Positions 53,013 through 62,047 of a DNA stretch of 64,000 bases are shown here, piece after piece. The position numbers were made by a program, and so were the translations under genes. The DNA comes from Photobacterium leiognathi (GTDB lineage: Bacteria > Pseudomonadota > Gammaproteobacteria > Enterobacterales > Vibrionaceae). The stretch lies in contig NZ_CP131599.1 of NCBI RefSeq assembly GCF_030685535.1, positions 310,001-374,000 on the forward strand, in the 5' to 3' direction. The notes beneath the pieces are model-generated. The model searched no databases, was not told the origin of the DNA, and saw only the letters and a program-made list of their open reading frames with translations. Numbering within the stretch: the first letter of the stretch is position 1; every line of letters starts with the position of its first letter.

Positions 53013-53318
53013 TCAAGCCAGAGGTTGCTTTGATAAGCATTCACGACATAAACATGCACCTGATGGGCAATCACTGGTGTCTCGTTTATCTAATTCAAAA
53101 CACCAACAGGTGGTTTTCCCTGCACTAATATCGCAAGAAGCGGGTTTACCGCATTGTGGGCATTGATGCGTGGTAGGTTGGCCTTTTATTTCTTGCATAA
53201 TGGCTTCACGGGTTTGATCATCGAATGTTTGCCATTCCACGACTTCTTTCATGGTTCTTAAGCAGCCACTACAAATGCTATCATTATTTTTACACTTTGC
53301 CACACAGGGAGTTTTCAC
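53013..53318 (-). CDS. Cys-rich protein with DUF1289 and CWC domains
   Basis: A 101-residue protein. The first part, with CVAKCKNNDSICSGCLRTMKE, is the DUF1289 metal-binding motif. The second, with HQCPQCGKPASC, CWCFELD and CLCRECL, is a cysteine-rich CWC module. About 14 cysteines suggest bound zinc or iron-sulfur. The function is unknown. It is directly upstream of the multi-pass membrane protein gene. Confidence 0.82.
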   Translation of the reverse strand: MKTPCVAKCKNNDSICSGCLRTMKEVVEWQTFDDQTREAIMQEIKGQPTTHQCPQCGKPASCDISAGKTTCWCFELDKRDTSDCPSGACLCRECLSKQPLA

Positions 53319-53453
53319 GGTGTTATTCCTAGTTTGAATTCTGTGTTGAGTATATCAAAAACAATAATGACTCATAATGTTAGCTTAACGACGATATGTT
53401 TAGCGATAGGAAAACAGGATGTGGCAGCAGGTGATTTGTTGATATGGTTGCTG

Positions 53454-53772
53454 CTAACTAAAACTTAACGGGGTTTGGTAAAACATAAAATCATCAATTA
53501 ACTTCCCTTTTTTATCAACGGCTTGTGCTCGAATATCACAAGGGTAGGGGCGTAAATCATCAAGCTGTAATTGAGGATAATATTGTTGCATTTTAGCAAG
53601 ATACGCTGGCTTCCAGTAGGCTTGCTAAATTCAGTTAAAGCAGATGAAAAGCCTCATGGGATTCTTTTTCGATCACCCAGACTGTTTTATCAGGGAAACG
53701 TTGTTGTAATTCCCACGCAGTACTGAGTCCAATGATACCCGCACCAATAATTAAAAAGTCACAATGTAACAC
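53454..53772 (-). pseudogene. lhgO: lhgO remnant (L-2-hydroxyglutarate dehydrogenase/oxidase)
   Basis: Two pieces of one protein remain. On the minus strand 53772-53635 reads an FAD-binding N-terminus, LIIGAGIIGLSTAWELQQRF, up to IEKESHEAF, then a stop. From about 53624 to 53454 another frame reads KMQQYYPQLQLDDLRP and IRAQAVDKKGKLIDDFMFYQTP, matching the C-terminal part of LhgO as remembered from E. coli. About 300 middle residues are missing, and the true C-terminus is lost. The intact enzyme oxidises L-2-hydroxyglutarate. This copy cannot be functional. Confidence 0.8.
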
Positions 53773-53853
53773 CGTTAGTCCTTTAACGTTTTGTAGTGAG
53801 CATTGTGACCATTTTAATCGTGTTGTTAAGATGATGCTGTTATCGAAGTAGGA

Positions 53854-54387
53854 TTATGCAGACTTCATGATTTCATACAGCAATATGTCATCATTAGTAT
53901 TATCTAAACTCGGGATAGAGAGTTTATCGACACTTTGCATGCCGATTTTTAGCATGACGTTAGCTGGTCGGTCACAGCTTTTCGCATGTCTGCCGTAAAT
54001 GTGTTCGAGCTGCATTTTTTTAAAACCAAACTCTTTAATACGCTCGACCGCTTCTGTGCAATAACCATTTCCCCAATATGGAACACCAATCCAGTAACCG
54101 AGTTGACCGCTGTTACCTTGGATGTTTTCAATACCAGCACAGCCGATCAATTGATGATCCGATTTTAGTGTAATAGCGAAAATAGCGGAGCGTTGAGTTA
54201 GCCAACCTGCGAGGTGTTTACCAATCCATTTTCCAGCCATACCGTCAGAATAAGGGTGAGGAACACTGATGGTACCGTTGGCAATATCTTCATTTCCCGC
54301 TAACTGTTGAATTTTCTTGGCATCTGAAAGCTGTAGGGGACGTAGAATGAGTCTATCAGTGGTTAATAGCGGTTGTGATTTGTGCAT
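53854..54387 (-). CDS. GNAT N-acetyltransferase, RimJ-like
   Basis: A 177-residue acetyltransferase. It starts with LLTTDRLILRPLQLSDAKKI, the entry motif of the RimJ/RimL branch. It has the acetyl-CoA-binding segment LGYWIGVPYWGNGYCTEAV, followed by EHIYGRHAKSCDRPANVMLKIGM. The substrate is probably a protein N-terminus or an amine, unknown. It is a single gene on the minus strand. Confidence 0.87.
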   Translation of the reverse strand: MHKSQPLLTTDRLILRPLQLSDAKKIQQLAGNEDIANGTISVPHPYSDGMAGKWIGKHLAGWLTQRSAIFAITLKSDHQLIGCAGIENIQGNSGQLGYWIGVPYWGNGYCTEAVERIKEFGFKKMQLEHIYGRHAKSCDRPANVMLKIGMQSVDKLSIPSLDNTNDDILLYEIMKSA

Positions 54388-54554
54388 GATCTCGAAGGCC
54401 TCTTAACATGATAATTAATGCAATATAGGTCATATCCATTAAAACCGATTAGCCAATTGTTAACCTCGATTTGATCAAAGATTGTTCAATAAAACATCGG
54501 GATCGAATAATTAAAGTCAAAACTGTTGTGATGATCAGCTTTTAGTAAACGGGC

Positions 54555-55070
54555 TCACTTCGCACGTGTTTTTGTGGATATGGCATCTTGTTCGTGAGCA
54601 GTATGGCTGTATGGGGTAACGGTAGGTGTTGATTGCCAAACATCTTCACTGTGTTGGATAAGATTGTTCAATGCTTGTTTTAAGAAGTGTTGAATCTGGT
54701 ATTTGAGCAACCAGCCAGTGCCTTTAATTTTAGGGGAGAAGGTGATGTGGTAGTGAATTTGACTTTGGGTGGCATTAATACTTGTAAATTTTATCCAGCC
54801 TCCATGCTCATTAACAAGTGCACCATGGATTATTTGGTAATGAATATGTTCATTTTCTTTATAATCAATTACTTGTTCTTGGTAAGTAAAAGGGCCATGT
54901 ATCACTTCACGTATGGCACCAATGCCATTTTCTTCAGGTTTACCAGATCGAACTAAGGTGTATTGCGCATTAAAGAATCGACCTAATTTTGCATGATCTG
55001 AAAGCAATGCAAAGAGCACTTTTTTAGGCACATTGGCGGTTACTTCTAATGTAACGGTATGAATAGTCAT
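54555..55070 (-). CDS. SRPBCC (START-like) protein
   Basis: A protein of about 171 residues with the polyketide-cyclase/SRPBCC fold. It begins MTIHTVTLEVTANVPKKVLFALLSDHAKLGRFF. The sequence GPFTYQEQVIDYKENEHIHYQII fits a hydrophobic-ligand cavity protein. The ATG at 55082 is also possible, but GGAGA lies 5 bases before the ATG at 55070. No signal peptide is present. The ligand is unknown. Confidence 0.75.
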   Translation of the reverse strand: MTIHTVTLEVTANVPKKVLFALLSDHAKLGRFFNAQYTLVRSGKPEENGIGAIREVIHGPFTYQEQVIDYKENEHIHYQIIHGALVNEHGGWIKFTSINATQSQIHYHITFSPKIKGTGWLLKYQIQHFLKQALNNLIQHSEDVWQSTPTVTPYSHTAHEQDAISTKTRAK

Positions 55071-55082
55071 AACTGTCTCCAT

Positions 55083-55732
55083 TGCGCCTTTGTTTTAACA
55101 TATCATTAACAATCGCGACTTAAAAGTCAATTAGCGCCACAAAAAGGAATATTTTATGTATGCCTTTTGTGTATGGAGAATACATTGATACATGTATTAA
55201 TAGTAAGGTTGTTGACAATATCGATAAGAAAATAGGGAAGTTTTGCAATGAAAGATTGGCGATAAAAAATGGATTGATAACAGAAAATATTCCTATTAAG
55301 CAATGAGTTAAAAATGCTGTTAATAGTAGATATGTAATTATGTAAGAAAATGAAGAGTTAAATCACAAAAAAATTGTATTTAAATGGTTGTCAAAAGTGC
55401 GAAAGATACATATATTGACTTTATTGATATAAATCGTTCGACAATTTAAAGTTAGAAAAATGATCTATCTTCGGATAGTCTTACTGCATTTCAATACTTC
55501 CTATCGAACTCATATCTATAAAAATCATTTTAATTATCTTGAGTGAACTTTTTGTAACGTTCGCTATCTAAAAGATATTAATAAGAAAAAAAGATGTTCA
55601 CAAAACAACAATGGTTTTGTCACTGATGTGTCATACCAACTTGTTTAAGTAGAACAGATAAGTAAAGAGTAAGAACGGTATTAAATTTTAGTGATATCAA
55701 CCTTGCTCATTAGGAAAAGTGAGAGGTTTTAA
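55083..55732. other. Long AT-rich region upstream of a small ORF
   Basis: About 650 bases with no credible protein gene. The base composition is clearly more AT-rich than in the flanking genes. No promoter or repeat was picked out with confidence. Confidence 0.3.
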
Positions 55733-55801
55733 ATGAAAACACGTAACCGTAGACAGTGGTTTTACTATAAAAATCAAACTACTAAAACAGAAAAAGCTTA
55801 A
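55733..55801 (+). CDS. 22-residue Arg/Lys-rich peptide, candidate
   Basis: The ORF starts MKTRNRRQWFYYKNQ. It has a GAGAGG ribosome binding site 6 bases upstream and a very basic, aromatic composition. A hairpin AGGCTTTCT/AGAAAGCCT follows at 55817-55846 without a T run. A stronger terminator lies at 55924. The family is unknown. Confidence 0.4.
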   Translation: MKTRNRRQWFYYKNQTTKTEKA

Positions 55802-55923
55802 TCATCATTAAGCGATAGGCTTTCTTTAAGGTGATTCAGAAAGCCTGATACATTTAACAGTCCTCTAGTTAAATGTTAAAAATCTTAATAGTGTTATTAT
55901 TAAAATACTAATTAAGTGTCAGT

Positions 55924-55957
55924 AGCCAGAAATAGATTAAATATTTCTGGCTTTCTT
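55924..55957 (+). terminator. Intrinsic terminator
   Basis: The perfect 11-bp stem AGCCAGAAATA with TATTTCTGGCT and a 7-base loop is followed by TTCTTATATT. Confidence 0.8.
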
Positions 55958-56045
55958 ATATTCTCAATTTCTTTATTTATATTATTTTATTCTGCATACT
56001 GCATTTGGCAAACGTTTGCTTTTTGCTGTTGTAGAGAAAATCTCT

Positions 56046-56606
56046 TTAATTAAAGACAGTGCCTTTTATTCGCGCATCATCAGGAATAGCGTGAATAGTT
56101 GTACCTCGAATATAAACATTACCATCAACCATTAACTTGTTGGGTAATTTGGTCAGTTTAGTATTATTAAGGTACAAGTTACCTTTTACGTATAAATTAT
56201 CCGGTAATTTAGTAATCCTGGTTCCCATTAAGCTCAGATCGCCAAACACTTGCATGCCAAAATTGAGTTCTTTAATTTTTGAATGAGCCAGATTGACATA
56301 CCCTCCTACTTTAAATACCAACGGTAAGTATTCGATGTCGCTGTAAGCTAAGTTGAGATTACCATCGACGGTTAGTTGCTGAGGCAGTTGTGCGATGCGA
56401 CTGTTTTCTAGATCTAAACTTCCCGTAACGACTAGTGGGTTAGGTAAGGTGATGTTGCCGCTGTTTCTTAATGAGATATTGCCATAGGTATCGGCGTGAT
56501 TAAGTAGGTGAGTTTGTGTCAGGGCCTGAGTAGAGGTTGCGCTGAACAGTAATATGACCGCGATGAAAGGGCGATATAACGGGGTATTAAGACGTTTCAG
56601 TATCAT
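56046..56606 (-). CDS. Exported leucine-rich-repeat-like protein
   Basis: A 186-residue protein with a signal peptide to about residue 28 (TQA). The rest is built from six or seven repeats of about 21 residues with the pattern VxGNLxLxxTxIxxLPxxL, as in YLPLVFKVGGYVNLAHSKI and LPDNLYVKGNLYLNNTKL. This predicts a small beta-solenoid or LRR fold in the periplasm. The role is unknown. It is a single gene. Confidence 0.75.
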   Translation of the reverse strand: MILKRLNTPLYRPFIAVILLFSATSTQALTQTHLLNHADTYGNISLRNSGNITLPNPLVVTGSLDLENSRIAQLPQQLTVDGNLNLAYSDIEYLPLVFKVGGYVNLAHSKIKELNFGMQVFGDLSLMGTRITKLPDNLYVKGNLYLNNTKLTKLPNKLMVDGNVYIRGTTIHAIPDDARIKGTVFN

Positions 56607-56947
56607 GCCTGTCTACAAATCCATTTGTTTATTTAAGTGAGCAGCTTTCTTCTTAAGGGTATCGTACTTAATTTAGTTAGCTTTAGTCATTATTAGTTTA
56701 TTTATCAATGGTAAATTTTTAACATTGACACATTTGGTTACAGATAACACGGTTTTATATTGCATTATAACTTGATTCATTCAGGTTATGTTTGGGTTAT
56801 AAAATAGTGTTTTATTTGTTAAGTTTTCATACAGGAGAGATGCTTTAGTTTTGTTGCTAACGAAAAGACACAGGCATTTTGGAAGCCAATTAACCTTCCC
56901 CTTAGGTTAATGACTTTCATTAATAACAATAAGTTAGGAATTAAACT
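56607..56947. other. Promoter region before the outer membrane protein gene
   Basis: About 340 AT-rich bases. A TTAACCT/AGGTTAA inverted repeat at about 56889-56909 lies 40 bases before the gene. AGGAGAG near 56833 precedes only an ATG-CTT-TAG minimal ORF. No gene was identified. Confidence 0.35.
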
Positions 56948-57514
56948 ATGAAAAAGTCTATTTTATCTACACTCGTTTTAGCAGGTATCGTATCAGCACC
57001 AGCGATGGCAACAAATGTTGAAACATTCATGGGTGGTGGTGTGGGTTATCAACTCGATAACTTTAAAGGCTCTCATAAAATGCATAGTGAAGATGCGAGT
57101 TACCAAATCCGTGGTGGTATCATTGTTGATGATACGCATCGTTTAATGGCAACTTACGGTTATAAAAAAGATAAGTTTAACTTTTATGACGCTGGTGCTG
57201 ATGGCGTAAAAGCAAAACATAAGCAAGATTTGTACTTAGCGTCTTACGATTACTTAGTCCCAGTTGGCGCTAATGTTAACCTTTTTGCGGGTGCCTCAAT
57301 GGGTGCAGCTCATAATAAAGTGACGCATCAAGAGGGTGGCAAGAAAAGCTCAACTGATTTCGTATGGGGTGGACAGCTAGGTGCAATGGTTCAGCTAACG
57401 GATAATATCTCGACAGATCTTACTTATCGCTACCTAGATCAAAATTACAAAGTCGCTGACACACGCTTAAAAGGCACAGAACAAGTCATGTGGACAGTTG
57501 ATTACAAGTTCTAA
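56948..57514 (+). CDS. Outer membrane beta-barrel protein
   Basis: A 188-residue protein with a signal peptide ending AMA at about residue 21. The mature part has alternating amphipathic strands and ends in a terminal aromatic KF, the outer membrane assembly signal. Repeated YxxxxxDYxxP and GAxMGAAHN patterns fit an eight-stranded OmpW/OmpX-like porin-family barrel. Function is unknown, perhaps small hydrophobic solute passage or adhesion. It is monocistronic, with a GC-rich hairpin downstream. Confidence 0.8.
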   Translation: MKKSILSTLVLAGIVSAPAMATNVETFMGGGVGYQLDNFKGSHKMHSEDASYQIRGGIIVDDTHRLMATYGYKKDKFNFYDAGADGVKAKHKQDLYLASYDYLVPVGANVNLFAGASMGAAHNKVTHQEGGKKSSTDFVWGGQLGAMVQLTDNISTDLTYRYLDQNYKVADTRLKGTEQVMWTVDYKF

Positions 57515-57543
57515 AAGTAGAATAAATACTGGCTAGGTAATTA

Positions 57544-57575
57544 GCGCCCTGCATGATGCGGGGCGTTGTTGTATT
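57544..57575 (+). terminator. GC-rich terminator after the beta-barrel gene
   Basis: CGCCCTGCAT pairs with ATGCGGGGCG with a near-absent loop and is followed by TTGTTGTATTT. The stem is imperfect and the tail is weak. Confidence 0.6.
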
Positions 57576-57651
57576 TGGCAATAAGTAGCATTTGGGGATA
57601 AAAATTGTCTAGGGTATACTGCCGCTGATTGCAGAAAATAGGCACAGATTC

Positions 57652-58134
57652 ATGAATAAGCAGATGTTATTGGATGACATCCAAGAGAAACTAACACTCA
57701 CATTACAGGCAGCAACAGAAGCAGCAATGCGAGCATATAATACCGCCACAGATGATGAGAACGTTGCAGAAAATCAATATGATACCTTAGCACTAGAAGC
57801 ATCTTATCTTGCTCATGGCCAAGCGCAGCGTGTTGAAGAATGTAAAGCCGATCTCGTGGCTTATCAGAAATTACAAGCAAGCTTACCGCAAAGCTTTGAT
57901 TCGGTATTGCTTGGGCATATTGTTACCTTAGTTGATGAAGAAGATAACACGCGTTTGGTTTTTCTTGGCCCAACGGCTGGTGGGGTAGTATTAACACTTG
58001 AAGGTAAACCTGTCACGATAGTGACACCGACTTCTCCTTTTGGTGATGCACTGATTGGTCGTGAAATCGGTGAAGAAGTCGATGTACATATCGGCAATAG
58101 CGTAACCTGGTATGAAGTGCTCGCTATCCATTAA
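57652..58134 (+). CDS. GreA/GreB-type elongation factor-like protein
   Basis: A 160-residue protein. The N-terminal half is a helical coiled-coil-like region, with the EDENVAENQYDTLALEASYLAHGQAQ segment as in Gre factors. The C-terminal half, from about residue 85, is the GreA/GreB C-terminal domain with SPFGDALIGREIGEEV. Gre factors rescue paused RNA polymerase by stimulating transcript cleavage. The coiled coil has acidic residues at its tip in DDEN. It is neither a standard GreA nor a GreB and may be a lineage-specific relative. Confidence 0.8.
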   Translation: MNKQMLLDDIQEKLTLTLQAATEAAMRAYNTATDDENVAENQYDTLALEASYLAHGQAQRVEECKADLVAYQKLQASLPQSFDSVLLGHIVTLVDEEDNTRLVFLGPTAGGVVLTLEGKPVTIVTPTSPFGDALIGREIGEEVDVHIGNSVTWYEVLAIH

Positions 58135-58145
58135 ATGCAAAGCGG

Positions 58146-59051
58146 CTACTTAAACTTATCGCGATATTTTTGATAATACTGATATAAGTGTTCAATAAAG
58201 AGTTTCACTTTCATCGGTTGTTGTTTGGTATAAGGATATACCGCATAAATTCCCAGTGATTTTGCTACATAGTTATCGAGCACTTCGATTAAGCTGCCAT
58301 TATGTAGATCTTCTGCCACTAAAATCTTAGGAACGTATACCAAACCTTGGCTATGGATTGCTGCACCACGTAAAGCAGATGCATTATTGGTAGTGAAATT
58401 CCCTTTTACTTTAACCGTGTGGATCCCCAGTTTATCTTCGATCAGCCATTCATTTGCCACTGTTTCTTGAAAGCTATAACCGAGACAATTGTGCTTCGTT
58501 AAATCGTTAGGTTGTGTTGGTACACCATGGCTTTCGAGATAAGAGGGCGAGCCACAAATCACCCAACGGGCTTGGACTAATTGCCGAGCAATAAAGCTGG
58601 AATCAGGCATTGCACCAGTTCGGATTGCAATATCAAACCCTTCTTGGACTAAATCCACAAAGCGGTTATCTAAATCCATTTCAATATGAATATCAGGGTA
58701 TTGTTGACTAAATGCCGCAATCGCTTCAGGTAGAATTAATTCACCAGAAATCGTCGGCACTGTGATACGAATTTTGCCTGTTAAACTTTCGCCTAAACCA
58801 CTCATTGCATCTTCTGCGTTTTGTACCGCATTGTAGACCTCTCTCGCATGGTGATAAAAAACGTCACCAGCTTCAGTCAATGTCAGTTTGCGTGTGGTCC
58901 GATAAATGAGCTGTACGCCTAACGCTTGTTCTAAGGCTGTGATACGTTTACTCACAACAGACTTTGTTAGGCCAATATGCTCAGCGGCTTTGCTGAAAGA
59001 TCCTTTATCGATAAGGTGATAAAACAGCAGGAGATTATTTGTCGTTTTCAT
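58146..59051 (-). CDS. LysR-family regulator, likely of the adjacent D-lactate dehydrogenase
   Basis: A 301-residue LysR protein. The helix-turn-helix region contains GSFSKAAEHIGLTKSVVSKRITALEQALGVQLIYRTTRKLTLTEAG, typical of the CrgA/AaeR-like branch. The effector domain follows. It is divergent from the 941-residue dehydrogenase, with about 130 bases between the starts, so it most likely controls that gene. The effector (perhaps D-lactate) is inferred, not shown. Confidence 0.88.
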   Translation of the reverse strand: MKTTNNLLLFYHLIDKGSFSKAAEHIGLTKSVVSKRITALEQALGVQLIYRTTRKLTLTEAGDVFYHHAREVYNAVQNAEDAMSGLGESLTGKIRITVPTISGELILPEAIAAFSQQYPDIHIEMDLDNRFVDLVQEGFDIAIRTGAMPDSSFIARQLVQARWVICGSPSYLESHGVPTQPNDLTKHNCLGYSFQETVANEWLIEDKLGIHTVKVKGNFTTNNASALRGAAIHSQGLVYVPKILVAEDLHNGSLIEVLDNYVAKSLGIYAVYPYTKQQPMKVKLFIEHLYQYYQKYRDKFK

Positions 59052-59181
59052 TATTTGATGGCTATTGGTAAACTTTTTTCAACAAACATGTGAATTAGGC
59101 GATATATATCAACTATACATAGCAACGTAGAATATACCTATAAAAAATAACGTTATTATATCGATTCACTCTGGAGCCAAG

Positions 59182-62007
59182 ATGCAACAGCCCTACCTTG
59201 ATCTGATTGCTCAGTTAGAACAACAAATAGATAAGCAACGAATTATTACCGATCCTACGCTCGCGTTAGCGTATGGCACTGATGCAAGTTTTTACCGTTT
59301 AGTTCCCCAAATTGTCTTGCAGTTAGATAGCCTTCAAGAAGTTATTTTCGCAGTTAAAACCTGCTATGAACGTCAAATCCCCGTGACTTTCAGAGCTGCT
59401 GGTACCAGTCTTTCAGGGCAAGCGCAGTCAGATTCTGTGTTGATCACCCTGACGCGTAATTGGCGTGATTATAAGATTTTAAATAATGGCGATCAGATCT
59501 GGTTACAACCGGGGATCATTGGTGCGGAAGCGAACACTTACTTAGCGCCATTTGGACGTAAAATTGGCCCTGATCCCGGTTCGATTAATACTTGTAAGAT
59601 TGGCGGTATTGTTGCTAACAATGCTTCTGGTATGTGCTGTGGTACTTCAGAAAACAGCTATCGCACAATTGCTGGTATGACAGTGGTATTAGCTGACGGC
59701 ACGGTATTAAATACACTTGATCCAGAAAGCGTTGCAGCATTTAAGCTAAACCATACTGAGATGATTGATGAACTAATGTCACTGGTGACGCAATGTCAGC
59801 AAGATGAAGCATTAGCCGAGAAAATTCGCCATAAATACCGTTTAAAAAACACCACGGGTTATAGCCTTAACTCGCTGGTGGATTTTGATGATCCGATTGA
59901 CGTGCTTCAGCACCTGTTTATTGGCTCTGAAGGCACACTCGGTTTTATCGCAGATGTTACTTATAACACTGTGGTTAATCATGCTCACAAAGCTTCAGGA
60001 TTGTTTGTTTTTGCTGATATTGAGAAAACCTGTCTTGCTGTGAGTGAGTTAAGTAAAACCTCGGTGGCAGCGGTTGAGTTAATGGACAGCCGCTCTCTTG
60101 CCTCGGTTGCAGATAAACCGGGCATGCCAAGCTTTATTGCAGAGCTGGGTGAGCAAGGTGATACCGAAGCGGCAGCATTATTAATTGAAATCCATGCCGA
60201 GAATGATCAAGCGCTGCAACAACAAATCGATCAGTTGTTAAGTATCATTAATGATTTTGCGCCTATCGCACAGGTAGATTTTAGCCGTGATACTAAAATC
60301 TGCGAACAATTATGGGGTATTCGTAAAGAGCTTTTCCCAGCAGTAGGTGCGGTGCGTGATACTGGCACGACCGTGATCATTGAAGATGTGGCGTTTCCTA
60401 TTGAACAACTCGCGCCAGCAGTACGTGAACTGCAAGGATTGTTTACTCAATTTGATTACCATGAAGCGATTATTTTTGGTCATGCTTTAGCGGGTAACTT
60501 GCATTTCGTATTTACTCAGTCTTTTGATACGCAAGCGGAAATTAGTCGTTACAGTGACTTTATGGACGCCGTGGCGCAATTAGTTGCCGTTGATTATCAA
60601 GGCTCTTTAAAAGCGGAGCATGGTACGGGTCGAAATATGGCACCGTTTATTGAGTTAGAGTGGGGCTCTGACGGTTATCAACTGATGCAAAACATCAAAC
60701 GCATTTTTGATAAGCGCGGCATTTTAAACCCAGGTGTGATTATCAATGAAGATAAAGAATCACACATTAAAAACCTCAAAGGCATGCCAGCAGCTGATGA
60801 GTTAATTGATAAATGTGTTGAATGTGGTTTCTGTGAGCCTGTTTGCCCGTCACGTAATTTATCGTTAACGCCACGTCAGCGTAATACTGTGTTCCGTGAG
60901 ATCTCCCGTTTGCGTGAAACCAATGAAGATCCAGCACGTTTAGCACAAATGGAAAAAACCTACCGTTATTATGGCCTAGACACTTGTGCTGCAACTGGCT
61001 TGTGTGCAGATCGTTGCCCTGTGGGTATTAACACTGGGGATTTAGTCCGTAAGCTGCGTCAAAATCACACCGATAAAGCGAAACAAATTGCGAACTGGAC
61101 AGCCGAGCATTTTGATTCTGTTACGTCAGTTGCGAAAACAGGATTAACAGTAGCAAATGGTATGCATAAACTATTGGGTAGCAATAATATGCGTAAACTT
61201 ACTAAAGCGGCTTATGATTTATCTGGTCATCGTATTCCGCTTTGGACGCCTCATATGCCAACGGCTGCGAAATCGGCTGAAATGCTCAAGATTAAAACCG
61301 TTGGTCGCGAAAAAATTGTTTATTTCCCAAGCTGCTCTGCCCGAACCATGGGAACAGAAGCGAAAGCTCAAGATCCAAGACCTTTGATGGATGTGACGAT
61401 CTCTTTGCTGGAAAAAGCAGGTTATGACGTCATTATTCCACAAGATCTGAATAAACAATGTTGTGGTATACCATACACCAGTAAAGGTTTTCCTGATATT
61501 GCAGCTCAAAAGGCACAACAACTAGAACAAGCGTTATGGCAAGCCTCAAATCAAGGGGCTTATCCGGTATTAATGGATACCAGCCCATGTGCCAGTACGG
61601 GTAAAGAAACGCTTCGAAGTGAGATTAAAATTTACGAACCGTTTGAGTTTGTTGCTAATTTTGTTCTACCTAAGTTGGCGATCACACCACAAAACGAACC
61701 TGTGATGCTGCATATTACTTGTACATCACGTCGTAAAGGTCTTGCGGCTGTGATGGAAAAGGTAACTAAAGCTTGTGCGAATACAGTAATTATTCCTGAT
61801 GATATTACCTGTTGTGGTTTTGCAGGGGATAAAGGATTTACCAAGCCTGAATTGAACGCCAGCGCATTAGCGCCGTTAAAACGCCAAGTGCCTGCAGGCT
61901 GTACCGAAGGTTATTCAAACAGTCGCACCTGTGAGTTAGGACTCTCCGAACACAGTGGGATTGAATATCGTTCTATTTTGTATTTGGTTGATAAAGTTAG
62001 CCACTAA
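59182..62007 (+). CDS. dld2: D-lactate dehydrogenase, FAD and iron-sulfur type (Dld-II)
   Basis: A 941-residue fusion enzyme that oxidises D-lactate, or a close 2-hydroxyacid, to the keto acid at the membrane. The N-terminal FAD_binding_4 domain has FRAAGTSLSGQAQ, NNASGMCCGT and FIGSEGTLGFIADV. The FAD C-terminal domain ends around residue 525. Two 4Fe-4S motifs follow (CVECGFCEPVCPS and a second starting CAATGLCADRCP). Two CCG motifs come last (CCGIPYTSKGF and CCGFAGDKGF). The architecture equals Dld-II as known from Shewanella. GGAG is 7-10 bases before the ATG. The divergent LysR gene may regulate it. Confidence 0.87.
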   Translation: MQQPYLDLIAQLEQQIDKQRIITDPTLALAYGTDASFYRLVPQIVLQLDSLQEVIFAVKTCYERQIPVTFRAAGTSLSGQAQSDSVLITLTRNWRDYKILNNGDQIWLQPGIIGAEANTYLAPFGRKIGPDPGSINTCKIGGIVANNASGMCCGTSENSYRTIAGMTVVLADGTVLNTLDPESVAAFKLNHTEMIDELMSLVTQCQQDEALAEKIRHKYRLKNTTGYSLNSLVDFDDPIDVLQHLFIGSEGTLGFIADVTYNTVVNHAHKASGLFVFADIEKTCLAVSELSKTSVAAVELMDSRSLASVADKPGMPSFIAELGEQGDTEAAALLIEIHAENDQALQQQIDQLLSIINDFAPIAQVDFSRDTKICEQLWGIRKELFPAVGAVRDTGTTVIIEDVAFPIEQLAPAVRELQGLFTQFDYHEAIIFGHALAGNLHFVFTQSFDTQAEISRYSDFMDAVAQLVAVDYQGSLKAEHGTGRNMAPFIELEWGSDGYQLMQNIKRIFDKRGILNPGVIINEDKESHIKNLKGMPAADELIDKCVECGFCEPVCPSRNLSLTPRQRNTVFREISRLRETNEDPARLAQMEKTYRYYGLDTCAATGLCADRCPVGINTGDLVRKLRQNHTDKAKQIANWTAEHFDSVTSVAKTGLTVANGMHKLLGSNNMRKLTKAAYDLSGHRIPLWTPHMPTAAKSAEMLKIKTVGREKIVYFPSCSARTMGTEAKAQDPRPLMDVTISLLEKAGYDVIIPQDLNKQCCGIPYTSKGFPDIAAQKAQQLEQALWQASNQGAYPVLMDTSPCASTGKETLRSEIKIYEPFEFVANFVLPKLAITPQNEPVMLHITCTSRRKGLAAVMEKVTKACANTVIIPDDITCCGFAGDKGFTKPELNASALAPLKRQVPAGCTEGYSNSRTCELGLSEHSGIEYRSILYLVDKVSH

Positions 62008-62017
62008 TCATTGAGCA

Positions 62018-62047
62018 ATGCGAGTACATGATGTGTACTCGCATTTT
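62018..62047 (+). terminator. Intrinsic terminator of the lactate dehydrogenase, abutting the intron
   Basis: The perfect 11-bp stem ATGCGAGTACA with TGTACTCGCAT has a 5-base loop and is followed by TTTTTT. The group II intron begins immediately after it. Confidence 0.92.
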
